A DNA stretch of 64,000 bases from an uncultured Flavobacteriales bacterium (GCA_946480085.1 CAMLHZ010000001.1:806001-870000), one strand, 5' to 3'; shown: positions 35,841 through 44,757, numbered from the stretch's first letter. The notes: generated by a model from the sequence alone, not told the origin. Program-made: numbers and translations.

Positions 35841-36230
35841 CTCCTCTATTTTCAACGTAATAGAATACTTCTTCTCCTTAAGGTAGTTCTTGTCTTTCCC
35901 GTATGTCACTTCCAGCAGTCGAATGGTTTTTCCGGCAAAAATCACCGTTGACGGAACCGTAGAATTCAACCCAAGCGAGTAGGTAGAAGCTTTCTCCGTT
36001 TGGATCTTTATAGCAACAGATCCTTCCGTAATACATTCAGCCTTCGGTGGGCAACGCGATTCCTCAATCAATCGCACAAACTTGATCTCGACATTATACC
36101 CAGCAATATTCACCAGCGCTGTTTCATTGAACTTTAATGTAAACTCCTCGCCAGTAGCATATTTTTTCTTGCAGCCAGCAACAGCAACAACGATGAGCGA
36201 AAGAAGAAAGAAAAGCTGTAATTTTTTCAT
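35838..36230 (-). CDS. Small lipoprotein of unknown function
   Basis: From ATG at 36230 (MKKLQLFFLLSLIVVAVAGC) it has a lipoprotein signal with Cys20. An upstream TTG-start extension is not credible. The mature part of about 110 residues is beta-rich with two further Cys (SRCPPKAECITEGSVAIKI), likely a disulfide, and ends KKYSITLKIEE. The CPxxAxC...G pattern is common in small Bacteroidota lipoproteins of unknown role. Its stop lies inside the inverted repeat shared with the WG array end. Confidence 0.75.
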   Translation of the reverse strand: MKKLQLFFLLSLIVVAVAGCKKKYATGEEFTLKFNETALVNIAGYNVEIKFVRLIEESRCPPKAECITEGSVAIKIQTEKASTYSLGLNSTVPSTVIFAGKTIRLLEVTYGKDKNYLKEKKYSITLKIEE

Positions 36231-36338
36231 GATACGTAAAAGTACATGCATAACGGTTAAAGGCAAAGAAATATTTGAATGATCTTGGTTGTTTGCTGTT
36301 TTTCTTAGAAGTCTGGACTCTTAATGAACGTTAATTCC

Positions 36339-36354
36339 CCTGTCTGCAGACAGG
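36339..36354. repeat. Short palindrome CCTGTCTG/CAGACAGG
   Basis: This perfect 16-base palindrome is related to the CCTGTC...GACAGG arms of the repeats around WG paralog 5 (39.1-39.4 kb and 42.8-42.9 kb). It lies in a 190-base gap that also has several TTAAT words. Confidence 0.6.
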
Positions 36355-36423
36355 CAGGTTAATGGTTTGCCTGTTTAATGTGCAGAATTAATAATTCATT
36401 AAAAGATGAAAGAAACGATTCAC

Positions 36424-36963
36424 CTATTGAACTTTCTTATTTGTCCTGATCCAATTGTTGGTAGAATCAGGTTTGATGTTGTAGTGATAAAAAGTAATAG
36501 TGTAATCAAGAGGAGTAATCCTTCCTTTCCGATTGATCTTTTGGATAAAATGGATTTGTTCGTTTCCAACCAGGCCAACCATTGTACTTCTTTGTTCGCG
36601 ACGTGATCCGCCGTATGATTCAATAGTTTCGATTCGAATGGTGTCATCAAAAACAGTGTAATTTCCCCAAATACCCAAAGGATCATTATCATAGTTCAAT
36701 CTTACACGGAGATCCGCGGTATCGGTTGGAAGATGCATAAAGAAAACCGATCCGTCTCCGTAGAAAAAAATAGAGCGCACGTAGGTTGAGCTGTAATGTG
36801 GATTATTTAAATCAACTGTTGGGTCATCATAAAAGCCATCAATGCGCAGTTTGTCCGATTCACCAAGAACATAACCTTCGTGGTAGAGGAGCGCGCGATC
36901 GTAGGCGCAACCGAGTATTAACATTGCAACAGTTAGGAAAATGAATTGGTTGATAGGTTTCAT
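36424..36963 (-). CDS. Lipoprotein of unknown function
   Basis: This 179-residue protein has a lipoprotein signal (NQFIFLTVAMLILGC, Cys19). I do not recognise the mature part. It has beta-strand patterns and a lipocalin-like logic (FYGDGSVFFMHLP, LGIWGNYTVFDDTIRIETI, LDYTITFYHYNIKPDS), as in proteins that compare a computed string or threshold value. No paralog is visible in the window. Flanking gaps of about 190 bases hold no other gene. Confidence 0.75.
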   Translation of the reverse strand: MKPINQFIFLTVAMLILGCAYDRALLYHEGYVLGESDKLRIDGFYDDPTVDLNNPHYSSTYVRSIFFYGDGSVFFMHLPTDTADLRVRLNYDNDPLGIWGNYTVFDDTIRIETIESYGGSRREQRSTMVGLVGNEQIHFIQKINRKGRITPLDYTITFYHYNIKPDSTNNWIRTNKKVQ

Positions 36964-37155
36964 GATTCCGGATTCTTGTGTAAAGTTAAGAAGGTATTGG
37001 TAAAACGGGGAAATTGGTAGAGTAGTTTTCTTGTAACCGGTGAAGAGTAAAACAAGTACAAGAAAGTAGTATAAGATACTATTTTCATGATTACCAAATG
37101 ATGACTACAAAATACATCCTTAAAGCTTTATCGTGCGGAATTATTCTTTGGGAAC

Positions 37156-37749
37156 TTATTTGAATTCATAGTTTAGAAGATGACTATACAAAAGTGAGAA
37201 TGAGGTGCTTTTCTCTCTCATTTTATTCAGGCACAGATTTGCTGCTAAAATAGAATTATGTTTGGTGTTCAGATATATTTTTGATTTATTTGAGCAACTG
37301 TAAACGTACTCTTCAAGCTTCTCCTTAGGAGATGCTATTGATTCAGGATTACCTGTTATTTTGGGTTTTCTATCAAGATTTAATGATTCTTTTAATCCTT
37401 CAGGATCTGATAGAAACCATCCTTCAATTTCTTCAATTGGAATACAAACGAAATTATTTTTAGCGGGACTTTGTTTGATTAGTAGATTCAGTTCCAATGT
37501 AAGTTTTTTGTAATCATTTCTATCTAAATCGTGAACTAGGATTATTAAATCGCACCCTCTATTGGTTAAGTTTTTACTGTAACTTACTGCCTTTCGTCGC
37601 AGTTTACCGCATCCATTCCCAATTGCTTTCTTAAACGTAATATTGTCTTTATTAACAATTCTGGCTATAATGTTTTTCAGACAATCATAATCACTTATAT
37701 CTTCAACTATTAAGCCTATTGATTTAATAATGGGTTTCATTTTATTCAT
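37156..37749 (-). CDS. TOPRIM-like (DUF4276-type) protein, partner of the adjacent ATPase
   Basis: From ATG at 37749 the protein has 197 residues. It shows the acidic layout of a TOPRIM-like nuclease/ligand fold: E16 in IGLIVEDISDYD, DxD at D74-D76 in LIILVHDLDRND, and the DUF4276-type motif PIEEIEGWFLSDPEGL (about 104-119). It overlaps the end of the ATPase gene by eight bases. ATPase plus TOPRIM pairs are the plan of OLD, Gabija and PARIS defence systems, so a role in anti-phage defence is inferred, not shown. The DNA looks more AT-rich than the flanking core genes. Confidence 0.8.
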   Translation of the reverse strand: MNKMKPIIKSIGLIVEDISDYDCLKNIIARIVNKDNITFKKAIGNGCGKLRRKAVSYSKNLTNRGCDLIILVHDLDRNDYKKLTLELNLLIKQSPAKNNFVCIPIEEIEGWFLSDPEGLKESLNLDRKPKITGNPESIASPKEKLEEYVYSCSNKSKIYLNTKHNSILAANLCLNKMREKSTSFSLLYSHLLNYEFK

Positions 37750-38938
37750 GGTCGAAACCTCCTTCCTTCCAGTATTCACCTAAATTGCCAGCATCTTTTA
37801 AATATTCCTTAAGCACACGATAATCATTTGCGGATAACATGTTACTAAGAGTATTAACACTAGTTCCTAAATCATATATTTTGTTGACAAGAAGAATATT
37901 CTCCGGTTGAAGCATATCCAGAACATAGTCAGAGTGTGTACTAATTATGATTTGTTTATACTTGGATTGTTGCTTAACTAATTGTACTATACTGTGCAAT
38001 AAACCATGATGGACACAAACTTCAGGCTCTTCAATTAGTAAAACGTCATTTTGATCATTCAATATATAAAACGCCAAAGCTAGAGTCTTGAAAGTTCCTT
38101 CGGATAGCTGATTTGGTGAAAGTGTTAATCCGTCAATTTCTATTGATGGAACAATGATTCTTTTACTGTTTTCGATTTGTTGTATTTGCCCTCCTGCTCT
38201 TACTTTATATGAGCTGCTTGGGATAACGTGATCGTTAAACTTTATATTTTCAATTAAATTTAGTCCATTGATTCCAACGGTATTCAAGAATAATTGGAAT
38301 TTGGGTTCGTTGGATTTGTATGCTCTATAAAGATCGTAAATAAACTGTTGGTGTGTTCTACCTTGTCTGTTTCTGATACTTATTCTGAAATCATCTAATT
38401 CAATTGAAATTGGACATTTACTAGGATCGGAAAACTGAGTAGCACTGTAGTAACTTATGCTTGATAAACTGCCAACAAGTCTAATGGAGAATTTTGAAGA
38501 TTCCGAATTGAACTGCCTTGGGTAATGTTCAACGGAGATTTGCCTGCGCTTGATGTACTGAGTAAACTCTAATATTTCTGGATCAATATTTTTCCATTTT
38601 CTAGAATTCTCACCTTCAATACGGAATTTTGATTCCGTAAATAAAATTTCATCAATATTTCGTTCATCTGTTTCATAATAAAATGTAGTCCTCACATAAA
38701 TTATTTTTTCTTCAAATTCTACGGTTAAATTTAGCTGAGTACTCAATAAATCCTTTTTTGTTTCGTCTGAATAAAAACGTCTATTTGTTTCGCTTTTTGA
38801 GAATAATTGTAATCCATACAAGACGTTACTTTTTCCAACACCATTCGCACCAATTAATGCCATGAAATTTTGTGGTAAATTAAATTTGGTTTGAATACAG
38901 GATCTATAATTGTTTATTTCTACGCTATGTATTTTCAT
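37742..38938 (-). CDS. AAA/ABC-type ATPase, OLD/AriA-like
   Basis: This SMC/OLD-type ATPase has 398 residues. The N-terminus MKIHSVEINNYRSC and Walker A IGANGVGKSNVL (G30-S37) are typical, as is the signature-like LSPNQLSEGTFKTLALAFYIL. Walker B is DVLLIEEPEVCVHHGLL (about 297-312), followed by the switch His in ISTHSDYVLDML (about 334). No TOPRIM domain is fused; that function is in the overlapping downstream gene. Together they form a two-gene candidate defence unit. Target and trigger are unknown. Confidence 0.88.
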   Translation of the reverse strand: MKIHSVEINNYRSCIQTKFNLPQNFMALIGANGVGKSNVLYGLQLFSKSETNRRFYSDETKKDLLSTQLNLTVEFEEKIIYVRTTFYYETDERNIDEILFTESKFRIEGENSRKWKNIDPEILEFTQYIKRRQISVEHYPRQFNSESSKFSIRLVGSLSSISYYSATQFSDPSKCPISIELDDFRISIRNRQGRTHQQFIYDLYRAYKSNEPKFQLFLNTVGINGLNLIENIKFNDHVIPSSSYKVRAGGQIQQIENSKRIIVPSIEIDGLTLSPNQLSEGTFKTLALAFYILNDQNDVLLIEEPEVCVHHGLLHSIVQLVKQQSKYKQIIISTHSDYVLDMLQPENILLVNKIYDLGTSVNTLSNMLSANDYRVLKEYLKDAGNLGEYWKEGGFDHE

Positions 38939-39443
38939 GCCTTTTGTTATTATACTTCAGTTTTTTAAAGTACACAAACCTACACATTCCCATACCACAA
39001 AATCAAGCGTATAAATACGGTATTTTTTCTGCGGTTTACCGCAGGGGTTTTGTTAATTTTCACAGCATGTTAAATTGCTTATTGGATGGTTTTTTCACCT
39101 GAAACCCTTGTCAAACCGAGCCCCTGTCAAATGCTGGCAGTCAGACAGGTGTTTCGACCTTTAGGGTCGGAATGTATCGAGGTGGACATAGGTTGAATTT
39201 AGGATGCTGTCCTTCTCGATACAATTTTTCCACTGCGCTTCAAAATCACTCGAAGTGACAGCGTAGGAAATCGATTAGTGGATGGACATCAGACCAAACC
39301 TGCCTGTCAAACACTTGCAGTCAAACAGGTGTCCTGAACGTAATGAAATGGAGTGTCAGATACGTATCGAGGTCGAGGTCAACCACTGCATTCAACCACC
39401 TATACTGCATGTAACATTTCCCTTTTTTTCCTATTATAGCACC
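38939..39443. other. Gene-free 505-base stretch rich in repeats
   Basis: No credible gene is seen. It contains a short hairpin CTGCGGTTTACCGCAG (39029-39044), one copy of the CCTGTC...GACAGG repeat (about 39113-39190, with a CGACC...GGTCG hairpin) and the left member of the long direct repeat around WG paralog 5 (39247-39385). The last 40 bases before the ATG at 39444 match the start-site region of paralogs 1 and 2. Confidence 0.7.
39247..39385 (+). repeat. Left copy of the direct repeat flanking WG paralog 5
   Basis: It starts CACTCGAAGTGACAGCGTA, then GGAAATCGATTAGTGGATGG, the CCTGCCTGTCAAAC...GTCAAACAGG hairpin and GTATCGAGGTCGAGGTCA. The right copy at 42781-42912 has the same order of words with scattered differences. 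Confidence 0.8.
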
Positions 39444-42400
39444 ATGATTGCACGCTACCTCAAAACAATCTTCATTTTTTTTATTGTTCTCCAATCTGCA
39501 GCGCAAGAATCCGGGCAACAACAGGTTGTTTTGTATCCGTTTGAAGATTACAGCAATTGTCAAAACGGTTTTATTAGCATAAGTAGTTGGCCACGTGACA
39601 CAATTTATCCTGCAAAATTTGAGAATCTGAGAGAAATTGGTGATGTTTTTTGGAAGGAAGAGGATAATAGGCAATATCACATACAGAATTGGATTCTTTC
39701 TGAAAACGGCAAATTCGGATGTTTATCGGATAGAAATGAATGGTTCGTGAACTGTGTTTATGAGGGGCTGAGTTACGACCATTATTCCAAACAATTCATT
39801 GTGAAACAAAATGGTAAAGTTGGAACTATGGATCTCAATAAGAAGATCATTTTCCCATTTGAGTTCGATGAAATTTATACCGAATATCCTTTAGTAGCGG
39901 AATATAATGGAGGTAAACCGGATTGGGATATGGGAGCCATCGATGAACTTTTTGCCCGTAAGAATGGCTTGCTTGGCGTTTATAGTAAAAAAGCGGAAGA
40001 AATAATTGCACCTCAATTTGATTCTATCCAAACCTTCTATTTTGTCGCAAAACACCTTTCTAATGATATAGTTAATAAGCGTTTTTACAGGGTTTATAAG
40101 AATAACCAGGTAGGTTTGTACAATTCAAACGGCAAATTACTGATACCTGTCGAATATCGACAATTGGAACTGCTTTATAGTGGTCAGCTTACTTCGAACG
40201 CAATTCTATTCTTGGCTACAGACTCCAAAGGTCTTCATACTGTTATGGATGAATATGGAAATGTACTGACTCCTTTTTCGAAATATGAATACAGAAGAGA
40301 GGTAACATTAGGGACCTCACAAGAATTCAATGCTTTGAAGTTTGTATTAGAGACTGACCCGGAAACAAAAAGCGAAAGAATAACTCGTCTGGGTTCTGGT
40401 AAAACTTCCGAATGGTATCCAAAAATGAAATTGACAGGCGATTGGATTTGGGTAGAATCGGGTGATCGATGGCTGGTGCTTGATACCAATTTCAAAAAAA
40501 TGTTCTCTCAGAAAAAATCAACAGATCAGTTGTTTTACTTTGATTACCAAAATGAGTTAGTACCTGCCAATACGAACCAGGATCCTACAGAGGAGAGCCC
40601 GTATCGTTTTTATACGGAATACGATTATACTGTTCCACAGGTATTTGTGATTGAGCGAAAGGACACAACTGAAAATGCCCAAAAAACACTTTATGGCTTA
40701 GTGAATGTTGCTACAGGAAAACAATCCTCGGTGAGTTATGATCAGATTATTCGCATGGAAACCAGTACCACTTATTATTACTGGAGTTTTTACGGAGCAA
40801 AGAATTTTTCTGAAATTGTGGATTACGTCTCCATTGATATCTATGACAATGCAGGTAAATTGGTGAATTCCATTCAAACTTATTGGGACAAGCAAGACTT
40901 GATCACGCCAGATCGAAGTATTCATAAATACCATTCTTATTGCACACCTTTTGTTCGTTCATCTACAGCTAATGAGAAATATACCATACATGGGCTGGAT
41001 GGGTGGCAACCAAAATTCAACGAATTTGAAGATGGAATAGCTGGTATTTGGAAATTGGGAAAAGCTTCAGGTTACATTCAATTTTATGATAAAAATTATC
41101 ACCACTATTTTACTGATTTTAATGGTAAACCATTACTTGGTGGCAGGCATTACGAACTGATGGGATATCCTCAAGTCGAAAAATGGGTAATTGGTTTAAA
41201 GGATAGTAGTAACTCATTATTTGTCAATGAAAAACTAGAAGTGTTAATGGACTCCTGCGAAATTTATGCAATTGATTATCCAAAGCACAAAGGTCTTGAT
41301 AACACTCGAAATTCGATTTTTGCAGTTAATAATGAACACGTGTATGTTTTAGATATTGATACGTTTAAGCTCATGGATGCAAAGATGTTTGCCGAACCCG
41401 CAGCAAATGGAATGAACGAGATCTCCCGCAATTTTTATGTGGATGGTTCGGGGAAAATAATTTCCAAAGAACAAGTCGACCGTTATTTGAAATCCAAACC
41501 GCAGAATTATGGATATATGTGGCTATGGATTGAAAATGATCAATTGAAAATTGAGGATCAGAATCATCGGCTAATAAAGACCATTCCGAATGTTTTCGAT
41601 TACAAGCCCGATTACAGTGAGGTTATAACAGTTATTTCGACAGATAAGAAGAAAGGTTTAATTCGGTATAGAACTGGTGAGTGGCTTTTAAAACCTATGT
41701 ATGACGATCTTTATTTCATAAATCATCAGTATCAGAGAACGCTGTTTGCTAAGGATAAACGATTTCAAGATACCTGTTGGTTCGTAATTAATGAGAATGG
41801 CGATCCGATCACCAAACCAGTTTTTGACAAGCCTTTTGGGTTTGATTATGGAAAATACTGGACATATGTACAATCAAATGGGCTTTGGGGCACAATCAAT
41901 CGCAATTATGAGTGGAAAACGCTGCCAAAATATACAGAGTTCAATGAATCGAATGATATAGTCGTAATGAAAGGATCAGAGGGTTATGTAATTGTTAATG
42001 ATGTAACAGGAGAGTCTTTTTTGGCACCACATGATTCGGTAGTTCGGATCTTGAACAGTTATAGTGATAAAATCGAACTTTTTTATGCTTTTCTATTCAA
42101 TGACTCCCTTCAGGTTTTAGATGTAAATGGAAAAGAATTACTCCCTGCGACTAAAATCTCAGATGTAATTAATAAACAGAACTTAGGGAAGATTTTATAT
42201 AAAAGAGATGGAGTTGCAATCCTGGAGGCTTTCGGTGATCACATTGATTGTCCGGAATCGAATACTTTTTTTGTTCGATTGAACAATGAACTCATTATCG
42301 AAAATATCCGTCATGATGCACTTCCCTGTCAACACATGGGTTCTTATGTGAAAAATGGGTATTCAGCATGTTCAAGATCTGCGACGTTTGTAAATGAAAA

Positions 42401-42779
42401 AATATATTCGGAAAGAATTGAAGGTGAATGCTATGAACATCCGGAGAATCTTTATTCCTATTACGACAAGTTTTCTTTTCGAACGTATTGGATCGAAAAC
42501 AATTCTTTTGTTCGTGTAAATCGGTTGTCTGATCTTTTTGCTACTGGAGCTAATTACGAACCGATTCTGGATAAATTAATTGAAAGAGCCATTCAAGAGC
42601 ATCAAATTTTTGGAACTGCCTGTGCCGATATTCCCGCAGCAGTTACCGAATTCAAGCGCAATTTTTACTTTGATAGAGATTTTCTGTCTTTTGTTTATTT
42701 TGATGGTAGTGATGAGTATTACATTGGCGTTCCAATGGATCAGTTGAGTGGTATGTTGAAATATCCGAATGCATTTTGA
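39444..42779 (+). CDS. Exported WG-repeat protein, paralog 5 (dispersed copy)
   Basis: ATG at 39444 (MIARYLKTIFIFFIVLQSAA) is chosen because its context ACCATGATTGCACGCTACCT matches the starts of paralogs 1 and 2; a longer frame from 39282 runs through repeat DNA and lacks a signal peptide. It has 1,111 residues: YPFEDYSNCQNGF, RDTIYPAKFE, WG repeats (GKFGCLSDRNEWFVNCVYEGL, KKGLIRYRTGEWLLKPMYDDL), VLMDSCEI and the C-terminal domain (IYSERIEGECYEHP, LSDLFATGANYEPILDKLI, QIFGTACADI, TEFKRNFYFD). It is separated from the array by about 3.7 kb holding the lipoprotein and ATPase genes, and is bracketed by direct repeats. Confidence 0.9.
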   Translation: MIARYLKTIFIFFIVLQSAAQESGQQQVVLYPFEDYSNCQNGFISISSWPRDTIYPAKFENLREIGDVFWKEEDNRQYHIQNWILSENGKFGCLSDRNEWFVNCVYEGLSYDHYSKQFIVKQNGKVGTMDLNKKIIFPFEFDEIYTEYPLVAEYNGGKPDWDMGAIDELFARKNGLLGVYSKKAEEIIAPQFDSIQTFYFVAKHLSNDIVNKRFYRVYKNNQVGLYNSNGKLLIPVEYRQLELLYSGQLTSNAILFLATDSKGLHTVMDEYGNVLTPFSKYEYRREVTLGTSQEFNALKFVLETDPETKSERITRLGSGKTSEWYPKMKLTGDWIWVESGDRWLVLDTNFKKMFSQKKSTDQLFYFDYQNELVPANTNQDPTEESPYRFYTEYDYTVPQVFVIERKDTTENAQKTLYGLVNVATGKQSSVSYDQIIRMETSTTYYYWSFYGAKNFSEIVDYVSIDIYDNAGKLVNSIQTYWDKQDLITPDRSIHKYHSYCTPFVRSSTANEKYTIHGLDGWQPKFNEFEDGIAGIWKLGKASGYIQFYDKNYHHYFTDFNGKPLLGGRHYELMGYPQVEKWVIGLKDSSNSLFVNEKLEVLMDSCEIYAIDYPKHKGLDNTRNSIFAVNNEHVYVLDIDTFKLMDAKMFAEPAANGMNEISRNFYVDGSGKIISKEQVDRYLKSKPQNYGYMWLWIENDQLKIEDQNHRLIKTIPNVFDYKPDYSEVITVISTDKKKGLIRYRTGEWLLKPMYDDLYFINHQYQRTLFAKDKRFQDTCWFVINENGDPITKPVFDKPFGFDYGKYWTYVQSNGLWGTINRNYEWKTLPKYTEFNESNDIVVMKGSEGYVIVNDVTGESFLAPHDSVVRILNSYSDKIELFYAFLFNDSLQVLDVNGKELLPATKISDVINKQNLGKILYKRDGVAILEAFGDHIDCPESNTFFVRLNNELIIENIRHDALPCQHMGSYVKNGYSACSRSATFVNEKIYSERIEGECYEHPENLYSYYDKFSFRTYWIENNSFVRVNRLSDLFATGANYEPILDKLIERAIQEHQIFGTACADIPAAVTEFKRNFYFDRDFLSFVYFDGSDEYYIGVPMDQLSGMLKYPNAF

Positions 42780-42780
42780 G

Positions 42781-42912
42781 CACTCGAAGTGACAGCGTAC
42801 GAAATCGATCAGTGGATGGACATCAAACCGAGACTGCCTGTCAAATGCTGGCAGTCAGACAGGTGTTCCGACCTTTAGTGTCGAAATGTATCGAGGTCCG
42901 AGGTCAGCCACT
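42781..42912 (+). repeat. Right copy of the direct repeat flanking WG paralog 5
   Basis: It begins immediately after the paralog 5 stop with CACTCGAAGTGACAGCGTAC, and continues with the ATCGATCAGTGGATGGACAT word, the CTGCCTGTCAAATG...CAGACAGG hairpin and TGTATCGAGGTCCGAGGTCA. It shares order and orientation with 39247-39385. Its end encodes the C-terminus of the alpha/beta hydrolase on the other strand. Confidence 0.8.
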
Positions 42913-43720
42913 CCACCAACTTCCCGCAAAACTCCTCCAATTGTTCTGATTCTCGATTTCCCACATGACTGGTATTCAAGGTGTGTGTTCCGTTTTCTAT
43001 CGCCACAAAGGTGTTTCGATCGTTGTTGTCTTCTATCCAGGAGAAAATGTGGAGTCCGTGCTCAAATGGAACGGCTTCGTCTGCGCTGCCATGAACAACC
43101 AGAATAGGCATCACCAAATGACCCATCGTTTTTTCTAAACTCCATTTGTCGTGAGCAGCCAGAGTCTCTTCCAAAAATGCTTTTCCTTGCGGCAAGTCTT
43201 GTTTCGTTCTTCCGTTAGCGCGATAATACACTCCGTTCTGCTGCCATTCTTCCATCACTTCTTTGGGTCTAACATCTAAGGTTTTCAAAGCGTTTAGGAA
43301 AATGAGTCCGTCCACTTTAATGCCTGAAGAAACGAGCTGATCAGCTACAAAACCGGTGTTGAATCCGCCCATGGAATGACCAAGTATAAACAGCTGTGAA
43401 GGGGTAGATTGCAATATGCCTCCCAAAGCCGATACCATGAACAGGGAATCTTCCACTTCCAGCTGTCGACAGTTCTTTTCATAGCTGACTAAGTCGTCGA
43501 AGTAATCACCGTGATCTGAAATGCCACAATGCGAGTAGTTGAACGCTAACGACGAATAACCGTTCTCAATCAAGTGTTGCTGTATGGTTGGGAAGAAAGC
43601 AAAATGATAAAATCCGTTGTGTCCGCAGAGCAATAATACCAGCGGTGCGCCAGGTAATTCACGGATATTTCCTCTTAAAACTCCGTTCGGAGATTGTATT
43701 TCGAATAGCTTAGATTCCAT
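42875..43720 (-). CDS. Alpha/beta hydrolase
   Basis: This 281-residue serine hydrolase has an alpha/beta fold. The nucleophile elbow is GHSMGG (S116), the acid probably Asp in VVHGSADEAVPFEHG, and the His in ENGTHTLN. The oxyanion-hole strand is VLLLCGHNGF. There is no signal peptide, so it is probably cytoplasmic. The substrate is unknown; esterase or dipeptidyl-peptidase-like families are both possible. The last about 12 residues (SDLDTFRH end) are encoded by the flanking repeat, suggesting the original stop was replaced by the repeat insertion. Confidence 0.88.
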   Translation of the reverse strand: MESKLFEIQSPNGVLRGNIRELPGAPLVLLLCGHNGFYHFAFFPTIQQHLIENGYSSLAFNYSHCGISDHGDYFDDLVSYEKNCRQLEVEDSLFMVSALGGILQSTPSQLFILGHSMGGFNTGFVADQLVSSGIKVDGLIFLNALKTLDVRPKEVMEEWQQNGVYYRANGRTKQDLPQGKAFLEETLAAHDKWSLEKTMGHLVMPILVVHGSADEAVPFEHGLHIFSWIEDNNDRNTFVAIENGTHTLNTSHVGNRESEQLEEFCGKLVEWLTSDLDTFRH

Positions 43721-43740
43721 AGTCTAATTTACGATTTAAA

Positions 43741-43873
43741 CACATAGAAAACATAGTTGAGCACATAGACACATAGATAATTCAATAGCTTGTTGTGTTA
43801 GGCTTTTTCAAGTCCAGTTATTTTCAATAAAAACTATGTGACTATGTTTTAGCTATGTGAACTATGTGTTTTG
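43741..43873. repeat. ACATAG inverted repeat pair
   Basis: The left arm (43741-43779) has CACATAGAAAACATAG and GCACATAGACACATAG. The right arm (43832-43873) has CTATGTGACTATG and CTATGTGAACTATGTG, the same words in reverse complement. It fills the gap between the hydrolase and DUF2279-like genes and may terminate transcription or be a mobile palindrome. Confidence 0.7.
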
Positions 43874-43875
43874 AA

Positions 43876-44757
43876 TCACAGCATGCCCACATAACAAACC
43901 CCATTTCGCCAATAAACACTTGGGAACGGTAATTTTACAGCATTCAATGCTCCCAGACCTTTTCGCAGCCATGGTTTCTTGATCGGAAGTTTACTCCAAT
44001 CGATATCTAAACTCAATGCCCATTCGCGGTTGGCTTCATAGGTAAATCCGTTGATGGTATAAACGTTATCGTCGCCACGTAGTTTAGCGTCAGCGCTATA
44101 ACCAACACTGAGCTGAAGCCATCGTGGCCAGAAAAGGTTGTCATGGATTGCAGTAGGTGAGAACGATAACCAATAACTCTGTGCGTTATAGTCTTTCAGC
44201 AATTTTTCAGGAAAGGTAGAACCTAAGGTATTTGGTCGAAGTGCTGCGTAAGGTGAATTTTTGTAGCCGTATTTTAGAAAGAAACGTTGCTCCTTAAACG
44301 CCAATTGCTGACCCAAAAACAAACCTATTCCGGCTGTGTTGGCTGCTAGATCAGGGACTGAAAACCCCCATTCCTGACTAAAACCATCGAAAACCTCTAC
44401 AGCAGATTGGCCTCCGAAAACCAATGCGGCAGCTATAAAAGTTGAGCTTTTGTTGGATCTTCCCGTCCAACGTGCGCCAGCGTATTCTGCCCTGCACAAT
44501 TGGTAAGCTGTGTACGCATGACCCACTTTATCCATTTGCAACCAGGAAGCACCGTCGTTGTAAAAATGAAAATCGGATTTTGGATACTCTTTGTACCAGA
44601 CCTCGTTTAGCAAAACAAGACTTCCCAGTCCCACAACTGCATTCGTTCCATCGAACCAAAGGTTGCGTCTGTGGTTGTAACCTACTTCAACACTATCGCT
44701 TTGGCCAAAAGACGAAATACAGCAACTGAAAGTAAGAAGTATGAGGAATGATTTCAC
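43876..44757 (-). CDS. DUF2279-like envelope protein
   Basis: This 293-residue protein of the DUF2279 type (predicted periplasmic, function unknown) has the pattern YPKSDFHFYNDGASWLQMDKVGHAYTAYQL, then GGQSAVEVFDGFSQEWGFSVPDLAANTAG and QRFFLKYGYKNSPYAALRP. A GTG start at 44757 gives a clean signal peptide (KSFLILLTFSCCISSFG). A longer TTG-start frame begins inside a hairpin repeat and is rejected. Two or three hydrophobic helices and a strand-rich C-terminus suggest membrane association. Confidence 0.8.
   Translation of the reverse strand: MKSFLILLTFSCCISSFGQSDSVEVGYNHRRNLWFDGTNAVVGLGSLVLLNEVWYKEYPKSDFHFYNDGASWLQMDKVGHAYTAYQLCRAEYAGARWTGRSNKSSTFIAAALVFGGQSAVEVFDGFSQEWGFSVPDLAANTAGIGLFLGQQLAFKEQRFFLKYGYKNSPYAALRPNTLGSTFPEKLLKDYNAQSYWLSFSPTAIHDNLFWPRWLQLSVGYSADAKLRGDDNVYTINGFTYEANREWALSLDIDWSKLPIKKPWLRKGLGALNAVKLPFPSVYWRNGVCYVGML

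Noticed and set aside
39029..39044. CTGCGGTTTACCGCAG hairpin as a terminator
   Set aside because: It follows no gene end on either strand in a useful position and has no proper T-run on the minus strand side; kept only as a note.
39282..39443. Longer start for WG paralog 5
   Set aside because: The extra 54 codons lie in the repeat and have no signal peptide; ATG 39444 matches the start context of paralogs 1 and 2.
38939..39443. Repeats read as a possible CRISPR array
   Set aside because: Copies are few, unequal in length and not separated by regular spacers; no cas gene is nearby.
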